From Kitasatospora phosalacinea (GTDB lineage Bacteria; Actinomycetota; Actinomycetes; Streptomycetales; Streptomycetaceae): 64,000 nucleotides of DNA. A program made the position numbers and the translations under genes. Position 1 is the stretch's first letter. Each line of letters opens with the position of its first letter. The notes under the pieces were generated by a model. The model was not told where the DNA came from. It searched no databases and worked only from the letters and a program-made list of their open reading frames with translations. Positions 24,067-32,623 of this stretch are shown here, in pieces. The stretch lies in assembly GCF_030268885.1 (NCBI RefSeq), contig NZ_BSSA01000004.1, positions 124,001-188,000 on the forward strand. The letters are read 5' to 3'.

Positions 24067-24834
24067 TCAGTCCTCGTCCCTGGCGTGCCGCGAAAGGGCC
24101 GACGAGGCCAGCGAGTTGTGGATGGAGAAGGCGACGGTGCCGGGCAGGTAGCGGTCCTGGGACCACTCGACGGGGGTGCCGGTGGGGTCGGTGGTGCGGC
24201 GCTTCTCGCGCAGCAGGGGGCTGCCGCGGCGGCAGGAGAGCAGGCGGGCGTCGTCGGCGCTGGCGGTGACCACGTCGATGGTGTGGTCGGCGTCGGTGAA
24301 CAGGATGCCGTGCTCGCGCAGGGGTTCGGTGTGCGAGACCACGTCGGGCGGCAGCTGGGCGACCAACTCGCCGACCCGGGGCGGGTAGACGGTGCGCTCG
24401 ACCATCACGGGGGTGCCGGAGAGGGTGCGCAGCCGCAGCGTGACGTAGACCTCGGTGCCGGGTTCGAGGCGCAGCTGTTCGCGTTCGGCGGCGTCGGCGG
24501 GGCGGCGGACCAGCGATTCGAGCCGGCCGCCGGGCTCCTCGCCCATCGAGCGGGCCCAGTGGGTGAAGGAGAGCAGTTCGGAGAAGGACTGGACGCGGGC
24601 GCTGCCGAGCACGACCCGGCGGGTGCCGCGGCGGGAGGTGACCAGCCCGTCGGCGCGCAGCAGGGCGAGCGCCTGCCGGACGGTGCCGCGGGAGACGCCG
24701 TACTGCTCGGCGAGGGCGCCCTCCGCGGGCAGGCGTCCGGCCTCGCCGAACGAGCCGGAGGTGATCGCCTCGCGCAGGTCGGCGGCCACCTTGCGGTAGA
24801 GCGAGCCGGCGGCGCGGTCCTGGTCGAGTGCCAC
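24067..24834 (-). CDS. GntR family regulator with UTRA domain, candidate phosphonate regulator
   Basis: A 255-residue HutC-type regulator. Residues 10-75 are the GntR winged helix (LYRKVAADLREAI, LPAEGALAEQYGVSRGTVRQ, wing TSRRGTRRVVLG). Residues 95-245 are a UTRA ligand domain (PGTEVYVTLRLRTL, VMVERTVYPP, LREKRRTTDPTGTPVEW). This architecture is shared by PhnF/PhnR regulators of phosphonate genes. It is divergent from the ABC importer, and GTTG-N6-CAAC sites stand before the importer, the dioxygenase fusion and the FAD-PhnX operon, so it is the obvious regulator of all three. Start GTG 24834. The effector could be AEP or a metabolite. Confidence 0.85.
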   Translation of the reverse strand: MALDQDRAAGSLYRKVAADLREAITSGSFGEAGRLPAEGALAEQYGVSRGTVRQALALLRADGLVTSRRGTRRVVLGSARVQSFSELLSFTHWARSMGEEPGGRLESLVRRPADAAEREQLRLEPGTEVYVTLRLRTLSGTPVMVERTVYPPRVGELVAQLPPDVVSHTEPLREHGILFTDADHTIDVVTASADDARLLSCRRGSPLLREKRRTTDPTGTPVEWSQDRYLPGTVAFSIHNSLASSALSRHARDED

Positions 24835-24980
24835 GTGCGTCGAGTTCCCTTGCCTGGTAAGGAGATTGGGCCGTGTCCTGCGCGTGACCGCGCGTACACC
24901 ACTGACTGTAGCCGCTGCCCGGAGGGGGCCCGGTCCCGGGCGCGACCGTTCCCGCAGCCGACCCCCGTCCTGGGCCGTCC

Positions 24981-25002
24981 GTTCACCTTCCCGTCACCGG
25001 CC
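24981..25002 (+). promoter_or_regulatory. PHO box (PhoP direct repeats) of the phosphonate importer
   Basis: GTTCACCTTCC followed directly by CGTCACCGGCC, two 11-nt units matching the Streptomyces PhoP repeat (GTTCACC plus four variable bases). It lies 136 bp before the importer start, so the importer should be induced by phosphate starvation. Confidence 0.7.
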
Positions 25003-25028
25003 TCGGGCGTACTTGCTTCCGGCGACGG

Positions 25029-25057
25029 AAGTTGGCTGGCCAACTTGGCCGGACAAC
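25029..25057. promoter_or_regulatory. Tandem GTTG-N6-CAAC operators, site C
   Basis: AAGTTGGC-TG-GCCAACTT (25029-25046) is a perfect palindrome. The overlapping CTTGGCCGGACAAC (25044-25057) is a second, weaker match. They lie between the PHO box and the importer ribosome site. Confidence 0.65.
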
Positions 25058-25137
25058 CGGCCTCGCCGCGGACCGAACACCCTCGCACGACCTTCCTCGT
25101 GACCTCTGCAGCTCCCCTTCCTCCAGGAGACCCTCCC

Positions 25138-26313
25138 GTGACCGTGCACCGCCACCGCGCCGCCGCCCTCGCGGCCGTGCTGACCGCTGCCGCGCTCTCC
25201 CTCTCCGCCTGCGGTTCCGCCGGCTCGACCGCCAAGTCCGGTGAGGCCGCCAAGGCCGGGGGCGGCACGGTGGACGCGCGGACCGCCACCTCGCTGGCCG
25301 ACTTCGGCGGCCTGGACGGCCTGGTGGCCGCCGCGAAGAAGGAGGGCAAGCTGCACGTCATCACCCTCCCGCGCGACTGGGCCAACTACGGCAAGCTGAT
25401 GGACGACTTCAAGGCGAAGTACGGCATCGAGATCGAGGACGAGAACCCGGACGGCTCCAGCCAGGACGAGATCAACGCGATCAAGTCCCGCAAGGGCCAG
25501 GACCGCGCCCCCGACACCGTCGACCTGGGCTCGGCGTTCGCGCTGTCCGCCGCCAAGGAGGGCCTGCTCGCCCCGTACAAGGTGGCCTCCTTCGACAAGG
25601 TCCCGGCCACCATGAAGGACCCGGCCGGCCTGCGGGTCAACGACTACGGCGGCTACGTGTCGATCGGCTGCGACGCCAAGAAGGTCGCGGTCTGCCCGAA
25701 GACCTTCGCCGACCTGCTCAAGCCCGAGTACAAGGGCCAGGTCGCGCTGAACGGCAACCCGACCAAGTCCGGTTCGGCGTTCGGCGGCGTGTACGCGGCC
25801 GCGCTGGCCAACGGCGGCTCGCTGGACAACATCCAGCCCGGCATCGACTTCTTCGCCAAGCTGAAGCAGTCCGGCAACTTCAACCCGGTCGAGTCGACCC
25901 CGGCCACCATCGAGAAGGGCGAGACCCCGATCTCGATCGACTGGTCGTACCTGAACGCGGGCTACACCGACGAGTTCAAGGGCAAGGGCATCGACTGGCA
26001 GGTGTCCGTCCCCTCCGACGGCTCCTACGCCCAGTACTACAACCAGGCGATCAACAAGGACGCCCCGCACCCGGCGGCCGCCCGCCTGTGGATGGAGTAC
26101 CTGTACTCGGCCGAGGGCCAGAACGGCTTCCTGGGCGGCTACGCCACCCCGGCGCTGTTCGACGCGATGAAGGCGGACGGCACCCTGGACGCCACCGCCG
26201 CGGCCAAGCTGCCGACCGTCGAGAAGCCGTTCACCACCTTCCCGAGCTCGGAGCAGGTCGACGCGGCCAAGAAGGTGCTGACCGACAACTGGGCCAAGGC
26301 CATCGCGGGCTGA
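25138..26313 (+). CDS. ABC importer substrate-binding lipoprotein, probably for phosphonates
   Basis: A 391-residue exported lipoprotein. The signal peptide ends in the lipobox LSAC near residue 23, so the mature protein is membrane tethered. The binding protein belongs to the iron/polyamine/AEP-type cluster (KLHVITLPRDWANYGKLMDDF, ISIDWSYLNAGYTDEF). It leads a four-gene importer with two permeases and an ATPase. Ligand assignment as AEP or related phosphonate is an inference from the PHO box, the GntR operator and the gene neighbours; polyamine or ferric ligands are the alternatives. Start GTG 25138. Confidence 0.8.
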   Translation: MTVHRHRAAALAAVLTAAALSLSACGSAGSTAKSGEAAKAGGGTVDARTATSLADFGGLDGLVAAAKKEGKLHVITLPRDWANYGKLMDDFKAKYGIEIEDENPDGSSQDEINAIKSRKGQDRAPDTVDLGSAFALSAAKEGLLAPYKVASFDKVPATMKDPAGLRVNDYGGYVSIGCDAKKVAVCPKTFADLLKPEYKGQVALNGNPTKSGSAFGGVYAAALANGGSLDNIQPGIDFFAKLKQSGNFNPVESTPATIEKGETPISIDWSYLNAGYTDEFKGKGIDWQVSVPSDGSYAQYYNQAINKDAPHPAAARLWMEYLYSAEGQNGFLGGYATPALFDAMKADGTLDATAAAKLPTVEKPFTTFPSSEQVDAAKKVLTDNWAKAIAG

Positions 26314-26321
26314 TCACCGAC

Positions 26322-27281
26322 ATGACCACGGCCCCCACCCCGGTGCCGGCCCCGGCCGCCGCTGACCCCAGCGGCGGCCCGGGCGCCCCCGGCACCGCCA
26401 CCGCACCCCCCACCGCCCGGCCCCGGGCGGGGCGCCGCCCGCGCGGCGGCGCCTGGCTGGCCACCGTGCCGCTGCTGGCCTTCTTCCTGGTCGGCTTCGG
26501 CCTGCCCGCCGTCGCCATCCTCACCGGCGCGTTCACCGTCTCCAGCGACGCGGAGACCGGCGCCGGCTCGTTCACCACCGCCAACCTCACCGACTCGGTG
26601 CAGGGCGCGTACTGGACGGCGCTGCTCTCCAGCCTGAAGCTGTCCGCGCTGACCGCGCTGATCGGCACCGTGCTCGGCGTCCCGGTAGCCCAGGCGGTGC
26701 TGACCTCCCGGTTCCGGCTGCTGCGCGAGGCGGTGCTGACCGCCTCCGGCGTGCTCGCCAACTTCGGCGGCCTGCCGCTGGCGTTCGCCTTCGTCGCGAC
26801 CCTCGGCAACGCGGGCGAGCTGACCAAGCTCTTCCACCTGACCGACCACGGCTGGTCGCTGTACAGCTTCACCGGCCTGACCGTCACCTACCTGTACTTC
26901 CTGGTGCCGCTGATGGTGCTCACCATCACCCCCGCCCTGGAGGGCCTGCGCCTGCAGTGGCGCGAGGCCGCCCGCAACAACCGGGCCACCACCCTGCAGT
27001 ACTGGCGGTACGTCGCGCTGCCGGTCCTGTTCCCCTCGCTGCTCGGCGGCTTCGTGCTGCTGTTCGGCTCGGCGTTCGCCGCGTACGCCACCGCCGCCGC
27101 GATGGTCGGCGCGACCGTGCCGCTGATCAGCCGCCAGATCGCCGACGCGCTGTCCGGCAACGTGCTGGTCGGCCAGGGCAACCTGGCGCTGGCGCTCAGC
27201 CTCGACATGATCGTCGTCGCCGCCCTGGTGATGGCCGTCTACCTGCCCCTCCAGCGCCGGAGTGCCCGATGGCTCAGCTGA
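26322..27281 (+). CDS. ABC importer permease 1
   Basis: A 319-residue inner-membrane permease with a Pro/Ala-rich cytoplasmic N-terminus (residues 1-40), then six hydrophobic helices. The ATPase-contacting EAA loop is LQWREAARNNRATTLQYWRYVALP near residue 215. It starts 8 bp after the binding-protein stop and overlaps the second permease by 13 bp. Confidence 0.9.
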   Translation: MTTAPTPVPAPAAADPSGGPGAPGTATAPPTARPRAGRRPRGGAWLATVPLLAFFLVGFGLPAVAILTGAFTVSSDAETGAGSFTTANLTDSVQGAYWTALLSSLKLSALTALIGTVLGVPVAQAVLTSRFRLLREAVLTASGVLANFGGLPLAFAFVATLGNAGELTKLFHLTDHGWSLYSFTGLTVTYLYFLVPLMVLTITPALEGLRLQWREAARNNRATTLQYWRYVALPVLFPSLLGGFVLLFGSAFAAYATAAAMVGATVPLISRQIADALSGNVLVGQGNLALALSLDMIVVAALVMAVYLPLQRRSARWLS

Positions 27282-28093
27282 TCTCCCGCCTGCGGCTCTG
27301 GCGCGGCGCCGTCCTGCTGCTGGCCGGCCTGTACTTCCTGGTCCCGATGGCCGCCTCGGTCTGGTTCTCGGTCGACGACGTCGACGGCATCTCCTTCGAC
27401 GCCTACACCGGGCTGCTCTCCGCCCCCGGCTTCACCGACAGCCTGGTGCTGACCCTGGAGCTGGCCGCCGTCACCGTCGTGGTGCTGCTGCTCCTGCTGG
27501 TGCCCGCGATGATCGCGGTCCGGCTCGGCGCGCCGAGGCTCCGCCCGGTGCTCGAAGTGGTCTGCACCCTGCCGCTGGTGGTGCCGCCGGTCGCGCTGAC
27601 CGCCGGCCTGATCGGCGTGCTGCGCTGGGGCCCCGACCACCTGATGGACACGCCGTTCTTCCAGACCTTCGTGTTCGTCCAGCAGCCGGAGTTCCCGCTG
27701 GTCCTGGTCGTCGCGTACGTCCTGATGGCCCTGCCGCTGGCCCACCGCGCCCTGGACTCGGGGCTGCGCGCCGTGGACGTGCGCACCCTGGTCGAGGCCG
27801 CCCGCAACTGCGGCGCGAGCTGGCCGCGGGCCGTGCTCTCGGTGGTCGTGCCGAACCTGCGCGGCGCGCTGCTGAACGCCGCCTTCCTGACCCTGGCCCT
27901 GGTGCTGGGCGAGTTCACCACCGCCTCGATCCTCGGCTACCAGCCCTTCGCGGTCTGGATCTACTCGGTCGGCAACAGCCGGGGCCAGATGTCCGTCGCG
28001 GTGTCCGTGCTCAGCCTGCTGATCACCTGGGTGCTGCTGCTCCTGCTGGCCGCCGCCGGCCGCGAGCGCCGCCACAAGACCGCCACTGCCTGA
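27269..28093 (+). CDS. ABC importer permease 2
   Basis: A 274-residue permease with six predicted helices and an EAA loop (LVEAARNCGASWPRAVLSVVVPNL) near residue 175. It overlaps the upstream permease gene and precedes the ATPase gene by 23 bp. Two distinct permeases fit the AEP/polyamine/iron importer arrangement. Confidence 0.9.
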   Translation: MAQLISRLRLWRGAVLLLAGLYFLVPMAASVWFSVDDVDGISFDAYTGLLSAPGFTDSLVLTLELAAVTVVVLLLLLVPAMIAVRLGAPRLRPVLEVVCTLPLVVPPVALTAGLIGVLRWGPDHLMDTPFFQTFVFVQQPEFPLVLVVAYVLMALPLAHRALDSGLRAVDVRTLVEAARNCGASWPRAVLSVVVPNLRGALLNAAFLTLALVLGEFTTASILGYQPFAVWIYSVGNSRGQMSVAVSVLSLLITWVLLLLLAAAGRERRHKTATA

Positions 28094-28116
28094 ACCGCCC
28101 ACGGAGACCGCCACCC

Positions 28117-29211
28117 ATGAGCACCGCCACCACCCCCCTCGCCACGGACGCCGCCCTGGGCGGCGCCACCGTCGAATTCCGTTCGCTGCGGCGGAAGTTC
28201 GGCGCCACCACCGCCCTGGACGGCCTCGACCTGACCGTCCGGCCCGGCGAACTGCTCGCCCTGCTCGGCCCGTCCGGCTGCGGCAAGACCACCGCGCTGC
28301 GGATCCTCGCCGGGTTCGAGACCCACGACTCCGGCGAGGTCCTGGTCGACGGCGAGGACATCACCCGTGTCCCCGCGCACCGCCGCGACGCCGGCATGGT
28401 CTTCCAGTCCTACAGCCTCTTCCCGCACCTGACCGCCGCCGACAACGTCGCCTTCGGCCTGCGGATGCGCGGGGTCGGCAAGGCCGAACGACTGCGCCGC
28501 GCGCAGGAGTTGCTGGAACTCGTCGGCCTGCCGCAGCGCGCCGCGCACTATCCGCACCAGATGTCCGGCGGCCAGCAGCAGCGCATCGCGCTGGCCCGCG
28601 CGCTCGCCCTGCAGCCGCGCGTCCTGCTCCTCGACGAGCCGCTCTCCGCCCTCGACGCGAAGGTCCGGCTCGTGCTGCGCGAGGAGATCCGCCGCCTGCA
28701 GCAGGAGCTCGGCATCACCACCCTGTTCGTCACCCACGACCAGGAGGAGGCCCTCTCGATGGCCGACCGGGTCGCCGTCCTGCGCGCCGGGCGCCTCGAA
28801 CAGTGCGCCGCCCCTTCGGAGTTGTACTCCCGCCCGGCCACCGCGTTCGTCGCCGAGTTCGTCGGCACCATGAGCCGCCTGCCGTGCACCCGCACCGCCG
28901 ACGGCCACGTCGAGGTCCTCGGCCGCCGCCACCCCGTGGACGGCACCCTCCCCGCCGACGGCCCGCTGCACGTCCTGGTCCGCCCCGAGCACGTCCGGCT
29001 CGCCCCCGCCGCGGAGGGCCCCGCCCTGGTCGTCGCCGCCGCCTTCCTCGGCGCCGTCACCCGCCTCACCGTCCGCCTCCCCGACGGCACCGAGGTCAAG
29101 TCCGACCTCCCCACCGAAGCCGCCACCACCCTCCCCCTCGGCTCCCCCGCCACCCTCACCCTCCCCGACCGCCCCGTCCTCGTCGACCGGGCCCCCACCC
29201 CCCACCCCTGA
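28117..29211 (+). CDS. ABC importer ATP-binding protein
   Basis: A 364-residue ATPase. Walker A is GPSGCGKTT (about residues 49-57), signature MSGGQQQRIALARAL, Walker B VLLLDEPLSALD, switch His in FVTHDQEEA. After residue 240 a TOBE domain follows (LHVLVRPEHVRLAP, AAFLGAVTRLTVRLPDG), as in polyamine, iron and AEP importers. It is last in the four-gene operon. Confidence 0.9.
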   Translation: MSTATTPLATDAALGGATVEFRSLRRKFGATTALDGLDLTVRPGELLALLGPSGCGKTTALRILAGFETHDSGEVLVDGEDITRVPAHRRDAGMVFQSYSLFPHLTAADNVAFGLRMRGVGKAERLRRAQELLELVGLPQRAAHYPHQMSGGQQQRIALARALALQPRVLLLDEPLSALDAKVRLVLREEIRRLQQELGITTLFVTHDQEEALSMADRVAVLRAGRLEQCAAPSELYSRPATAFVAEFVGTMSRLPCTRTADGHVEVLGRRHPVDGTLPADGPLHVLVRPEHVRLAPAAEGPALVVAAAFLGAVTRLTVRLPDGTEVKSDLPTEAATTLPLGSPATLTLPDRPVLVDRAPTPHP

Positions 29212-29265
29212 CCCCGCCCAGCCCTCCTCCTCCCACCCCACCGGGGATTCCCTCACCCGCCCCGC

Positions 29266-29287
29266 CAGGGGCGCGGGGAACTGCGCG
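29266..29287 (+). repeat. Short intergenic repeat typical of streptomycetes
   Basis: CAGGGGCGCGGGGAACTGCG and the next two bases. I recognise this from memory as a sequence common between genes in Streptomyces genomes; it also resembles the start of the 89 bp element at 42068. It lies after the importer operon and before the HAD gene. Confidence 0.4.
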
Positions 29288-29384
29288 CAGCGGAAGGAGC
29301 CGACCCGGAACCCGCCCACCACCGACCAGTCGCACCCGCCGTCCACCCGCCCGGAACGCCCGAAGAACCCCGTAAGGTACCGCC

Positions 29385-30053
29385 ATGCCTGCACCCCGCC
29401 CCGCCGCCGTCCTCTTCGACATGGACGGCACCCTGGTCGACACCGAGCACCTGTGGTGGCAGGCCGCGGCCGAACTCGCCGCCGAACTCGACCTGACCCT
29501 CACCGACGAGGACCTCCCGGACGTCCTGGGCCGGGCCGTCGAGCACACCGCCGCCCACCTGCACCGCAGCAGTCGCACCGCCCGCCCCGAGGCCGACCTG
29601 GTGGAGCGCCTGAACGAGTCCTTCGCCGCCAAGGTCGAGGCCCGGACCGTCCCGCGCCCCGGCGCCCTCGCCCTGCTCGCCGCGCTGCGCGCCGCGGACG
29701 TCCCGACCGCCCTGGTCTCGGCCTCCCCGCGCCGCGTGGTGGACCTCGTCCTGGACGCCCTGGCCCCGCACCGGTTCACCACCACCCTCGCCGCCGAGGA
29801 CACCTCCCGCACCAAGCCCGCCCCGGACCCGTACCTGGCCGCCGCCGCCCGCCTGGGCCTGGCCCCGGCGGTGTGCGTGGCCGTCGAGGACACCCCGACC
29901 GGCGTGGCCTCGGCCCGGGCCGCGGGCTGCCCGGTGCTGGCGGTGCCCTCCGCCGTCCCGATCCCGGCCGCCGCGGGCACCACCGTGCTGGACAGCCTGG
30001 AGCGGGCGGACCTCCCCCTCCTCGCCGCCCTCAGCGTCCCCGCCGCGCCCTGA
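29385..30053 (+). CDS. HAD-superfamily hydrolase (beta-phosphoglucomutase/phosphatase-like)
   Basis: A 222-residue HAD protein with an alpha-helical C1 cap. Motif I is DMDGTLVDTE (residues 12-21), motif II Ser in ALVSASP, motif III Lys in RTKPAPDPY, and motif IV AVEDTPTGV. All catalytic residues are intact. It has no phosphonatase features (its motif I has Asp at the +2 position, unlike PhnX). It follows the importer operon by 173 bp and its stop overlaps the SMR gene start (TGATG). The substrate is probably a sugar phosphate or similar. Confidence 0.85.
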   Translation: MPAPRPAAVLFDMDGTLVDTEHLWWQAAAELAAELDLTLTDEDLPDVLGRAVEHTAAHLHRSSRTARPEADLVERLNESFAAKVEARTVPRPGALALLAALRAADVPTALVSASPRRVVDLVLDALAPHRFTTTLAAEDTSRTKPAPDPYLAAAARLGLAPAVCVAVEDTPTGVASARAAGCPVLAVPSAVPIPAAAGTTVLDSLERADLPLLAALSVPAAP

Positions 30054-30373
30054 TGCCGTACGTCCTGCTGGCCCTGGCGATCGCCAGCGAGGTCTGCGCG
30101 ACCAGCCTGCTCAAGCTCACCGACGGCTTCTCCCGGCTGTGGCCGAGCCTGGCGGTCGCGGTCGGCTACGTGCTGTCCTTCGCCCTGCTGGGCCGGGCGC
30201 TGAAGCACATCCCGGTCTCGGTCGCATACGCGGTCTGGTCGGGCGCGGGGACGGCGGCCGTCGCGGCGATCGGCGCCTGCTTCTTCGGCGAGTCGCTGGG
30301 CCGCCCGCAGTGGTGCGGGATCGCGCTGGTGATCGTCGGCGTGGTGCTGCTCAACCTCCGCCCCGCGCCCTGA
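30053..30373 (+). CDS. Small multidrug resistance (SMR/EmrE-type) transporter
   Basis: A 106-residue protein of four transmembrane helices. The essential acidic residue sits in helix 1 (LAIASEVCATSLLK, Glu at 13). The family signature in helix 3 (AYAVWSGAGTAAVA) and the C-terminal GIALVIVGVVLLNL are intact. Single-gene SMR proteins act as antiparallel homodimers exporting cationic drugs, quaternary ammonium or guanidinium compounds. Its start overlaps the HAD gene stop. Confidence 0.9.
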   Translation: MPYVLLALAIASEVCATSLLKLTDGFSRLWPSLAVAVGYVLSFALLGRALKHIPVSVAYAVWSGAGTAAVAAIGACFFGESLGRPQWCGIALVIVGVVLLNLRPAP

Positions 30374-30410
30374 CGCCGACCGCGCGCCCCGCCCCACCCG
30401 GCGCTCACGC

Positions 30411-30848
30411 TCAGCCCACCTGGTGCGCCTCCAGCTCGGCCCGGAGGGCGGCCAGGGTCGTCGCGAGGCGGGCCAGCTCCTCGGGGGGCACCGAGGCGGT
30501 CAGCGCGGCGGTCTCGGCCTCCACCACGGGGCGGGCCGCGGCCAGTTGGGCCTCGCCCTCGGGGGTGAGGCGGAGGACGGAGGAGCGGCGGTCCTCGGGG
30601 TTCGCCACCCGCTGGCACCAGCCCGCCTCCACCAGCCGGTCGACCGCCTTGCTGACGGCGCCCACGGTGATCGCGACTTCGGCGACGAGGTCGAGGACGC
30701 GGCACCCGGGCACCCGGTCGATGATCTCCAGGAACTCGAACTGCCCCAGTCCCAGGCCCTGTTGGGCGCGCAGCCGGGCGTTCACCGCGTTGTAGAGCCG
30801 GGTCTCGACGCGGATCAGGTCGACGAGGACCGGAGTGACGTGGCTCAC
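30411..30848 (-). CDS. MarR family transcriptional regulator
   Basis: A 145-residue winged-helix regulator with the MarR fold: dimer helices at both ends, recognition region VLDLVAEVAITVGAVSKAVDRLVEAGWCQR, and wing NPEDRRSSVLRLTPEG. It is divergent from an alpha/beta hydrolase gene. Two GATTCC palindromes in between are the likely operators, so it should repress both genes and release them on binding a small ligand. Start GTG 30848. Confidence 0.9.
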   Translation of the reverse strand: MSHVTPVLVDLIRVETRLYNAVNARLRAQQGLGLGQFEFLEIIDRVPGCRVLDLVAEVAITVGAVSKAVDRLVEAGWCQRVANPEDRRSSVLRLTPEGEAQLAAARPVVEAETAALTASVPPEELARLATTLAALRAELEAHQVG

Positions 30849-30861
30849 ATTTCCTCCAATG

Positions 30862-30875
30862 GATTCCCAGGAATC
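30862..30875. promoter_or_regulatory. MarR operator 1
   Basis: GATTCCCAGGAATC, palindromic except the central pair, 14 bp before the MarR start. Confidence 0.7.
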
Positions 30876-30909
30876 TTCTTCCCTGGAATATGGTTCAGGT
30901 CAGCAGATG

Positions 30910-30923
30910 GATTCCTAGGAATC
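30910..30923. promoter_or_regulatory. MarR operator 2 (perfect palindrome)
   Basis: GATTCCTAGGAATC is a perfect 14 bp palindrome, 34 bp before the hydrolase start. A degenerate third unit, TTCCCTGGAA, lies at 30879-30888 between the two. Confidence 0.75.
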
Positions 30924-30957
30924 AATCCTCGCACACCGAACCCCTTGGGAGGCCCCC

Positions 30958-31887
30958 GTGTCCCGTCAGCAGCGCGAAGCCCTGGACGCCCTGCTCCGCT
31001 CCGTCCCCCGCCCCGAGACCCCGCCCACCCCCGAGGAGCAGCGCACCGGCTTCGCCCTCGGCGTCGGCCGCCCCGCGGCGGAGGACGTGACCGTCCGCCG
31101 GACCGTCCTGGGCGGCCGTCCGGCCCTGGAGCTGGAGCCGGCCGACGCCGCCGACCACGGCCGACTGCTCTTCCTGCACGGCGGCGGCTACGTGGTCGGA
31201 TCGCCGGACACCCACGCGGGACTGATCGGCGAACTGGTCCGCCGCACCGGGCTGCGCGCGGTCTCGCCGGACTACCGGCTGGCCCCCGAGCACCCCTTCC
31301 CCGCCGCCGTCGACGACGGGTTCGCGGCCTACCGCGAACTGCTGGAGTCGGGCACCGACCCGCGGAGCCTCGTGCTGGCCGGTGACTCCGCCGGTGGCGG
31401 GCTGGTCCTCGCCACCCTGCTCTCCGCCCGCAGCGCCGGACTGCCGCTGCCCGCCGCCGCGGTCCTCTTCTCCCCCTGGACCGACCTCACCCTCGGCGGG
31501 GCCAGCTACCGCTCCCGGAAGGAGGCCGACCCGATCTTCACCGAGGACGACATCCGCGCCTACGCCGACCACTACCTCGGTGCGGGCGACCGGACGAACC
31601 CGCTGGCCAGCCCGCTGTTCGCCGACCTCACCGGGCTGCCCCCGCTGCTCGTCCAGGTCGGGTCGAACGAACTGCTGCTCGACGACGCGGTCCGGCTGGC
31701 CGCCCGCGCGGCCGAGCAGGACGTCACGGTCACCCTCGAAGTGGAGTCCGGCCTCCCGCACGTCTTCCAGCAGCAGTTCGGCCGCCTCGACGAGGCCGAC
31801 GCCGCCCTGGACCGCGCCGCCCGCTTCCTCACCGCCCGGCTGGACGCCGCCCGCCCGGACGCCGCCGACCTCGCCCCGGCCCACTGA
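30958..31887 (+). CDS. Alpha/beta hydrolase (hormone-sensitive lipase / esterase family)
   Basis: A 309-residue esterase. The oxyanion motif HGGGYVVG lies near residue 75, the nucleophile Ser in GDSAGGG near 143, the acid Asp in the LLVQVGSNELLLDD region and the His in GLPHVFQQ near 265. Length and motifs match family IV bacterial esterases acting on short acyl esters. It is controlled by the divergent MarR gene. Start GTG 30958 follows GGGAGG. Confidence 0.9.
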   Translation: MSRQQREALDALLRSVPRPETPPTPEEQRTGFALGVGRPAAEDVTVRRTVLGGRPALELEPADAADHGRLLFLHGGGYVVGSPDTHAGLIGELVRRTGLRAVSPDYRLAPEHPFPAAVDDGFAAYRELLESGTDPRSLVLAGDSAGGGLVLATLLSARSAGLPLPAAAVLFSPWTDLTLGGASYRSRKEADPIFTEDDIRAYADHYLGAGDRTNPLASPLFADLTGLPPLLVQVGSNELLLDDAVRLAARAAEQDVTVTLEVESGLPHVFQQQFGRLDEADAALDRAARFLTARLDAARPDAADLAPAH

Positions 31888-32001
31888 ACCGGCGCACCGC
31901 CCCACCCACCGCCCCACCGCCCACCGCTCCGCCCGGACCGGTCGCAGGCCCGCCGGAACCGGCTTGACCCGGTCCCCGGCGGGCGGCGACGATCCCTGGC
32001 C

Positions 32002-32553
32002 ATGAGCGTCGAATCCACCCTGGCCAGGGCCGCGGCCGAGCTGCGGGCGGGCCGCCACCCGCAGGCCCGGCGGCGGCTGCACGGCCTGCTCTCCGGCCGC
32101 CCGACCGACCTGACGGTCCGCCGCCATCTCGCCGACGCGTACCGCCCGACCGGGCAGTGGGACGAGTCCGGCCGCTGGAACTACCTGGACGAGGCGCTGA
32201 GCCCCGACGAACTCGCCGCCTTCGAACGCCGCTTCCCCGACTCGGCCCGCCGCCTGCGCGTGCTGCGCTGGCCCGACCCGGCGCACCACCCGCCGTCCAC
32301 CCCGCTCGCCCGCCGACGCCTGGCCGCCCTGTACCGGGAGGCCACCGGCACCGCCCCCGACTGGCCCGAGCACCCCGAGGACGCCGCGACCCCGGCCGCC
32401 ACCCGCCCACGCGGCCCCCGGCCCGTCCGACCGGCCTGCGCCCCGGCCGTCCGCGCTCCCGAACTTCCGCCCCACCGGGCCGCGTTGCGGCTCACCCTGG
32501 CCCTCTTCGGGGCGCTGCTCCTGCTCACGGCGGCGCTGCGCGTCCTGGTGTGA
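32002..32553 (+). CDS. DUF6584-like hypothetical protein with C-terminal membrane helix
   Basis: A 183-residue protein. The N-terminal half is a TPR-like helical region (LARAAAELRAGRHPQARRRL, LRRHLADAYRPTGQWDESGRW in broken blocks) that I associate from memory with DUF6584. A Pro/Ala-rich linker follows, then one hydrophobic helix at the end (ALRLTLALFGALLLLTAALRV), suggesting a tail anchor. Function unknown. Confidence 0.6.
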   Translation: MSVESTLARAAAELRAGRHPQARRRLHGLLSGRPTDLTVRRHLADAYRPTGQWDESGRWNYLDEALSPDELAAFERRFPDSARRLRVLRWPDPAHHPPSTPLARRRLAALYREATGTAPDWPEHPEDAATPAATRPRGPRPVRPACAPAVRAPELPPHRAALRLTLALFGALLLLTAALRVLV

Positions 32554-32623
32554 CACCGGGCCCGACCCGCCCGGAGCGACCGGCCGCCCCGAACCGCCCG
32601 GGGCAACCTGCCGTCCCCACCGG

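Larger units (their letters stand above)
24835..25137. other. Regulatory region between GntR gene and importer genes
   Basis: Gene-free 303 bp holding a PHO box (24981-25002), two overlapping GntR-type operators (25029-25057) and the importer ribosome site (CCAGGAGA, 25123-25130). The in-frame extension of the substrate-binding gene upstream of 25138 passes through these sites and is not coding. Confidence 0.7.

Noticed and set aside
29385..30053. HAD gene after the importer as a phosphonatase
   Set aside because: Motif I is DMDGT with Asp at +2 and no MGxxK lysine, so it is an ordinary HAD phosphatase or mutase. It is also 173 bp beyond the importer operon.
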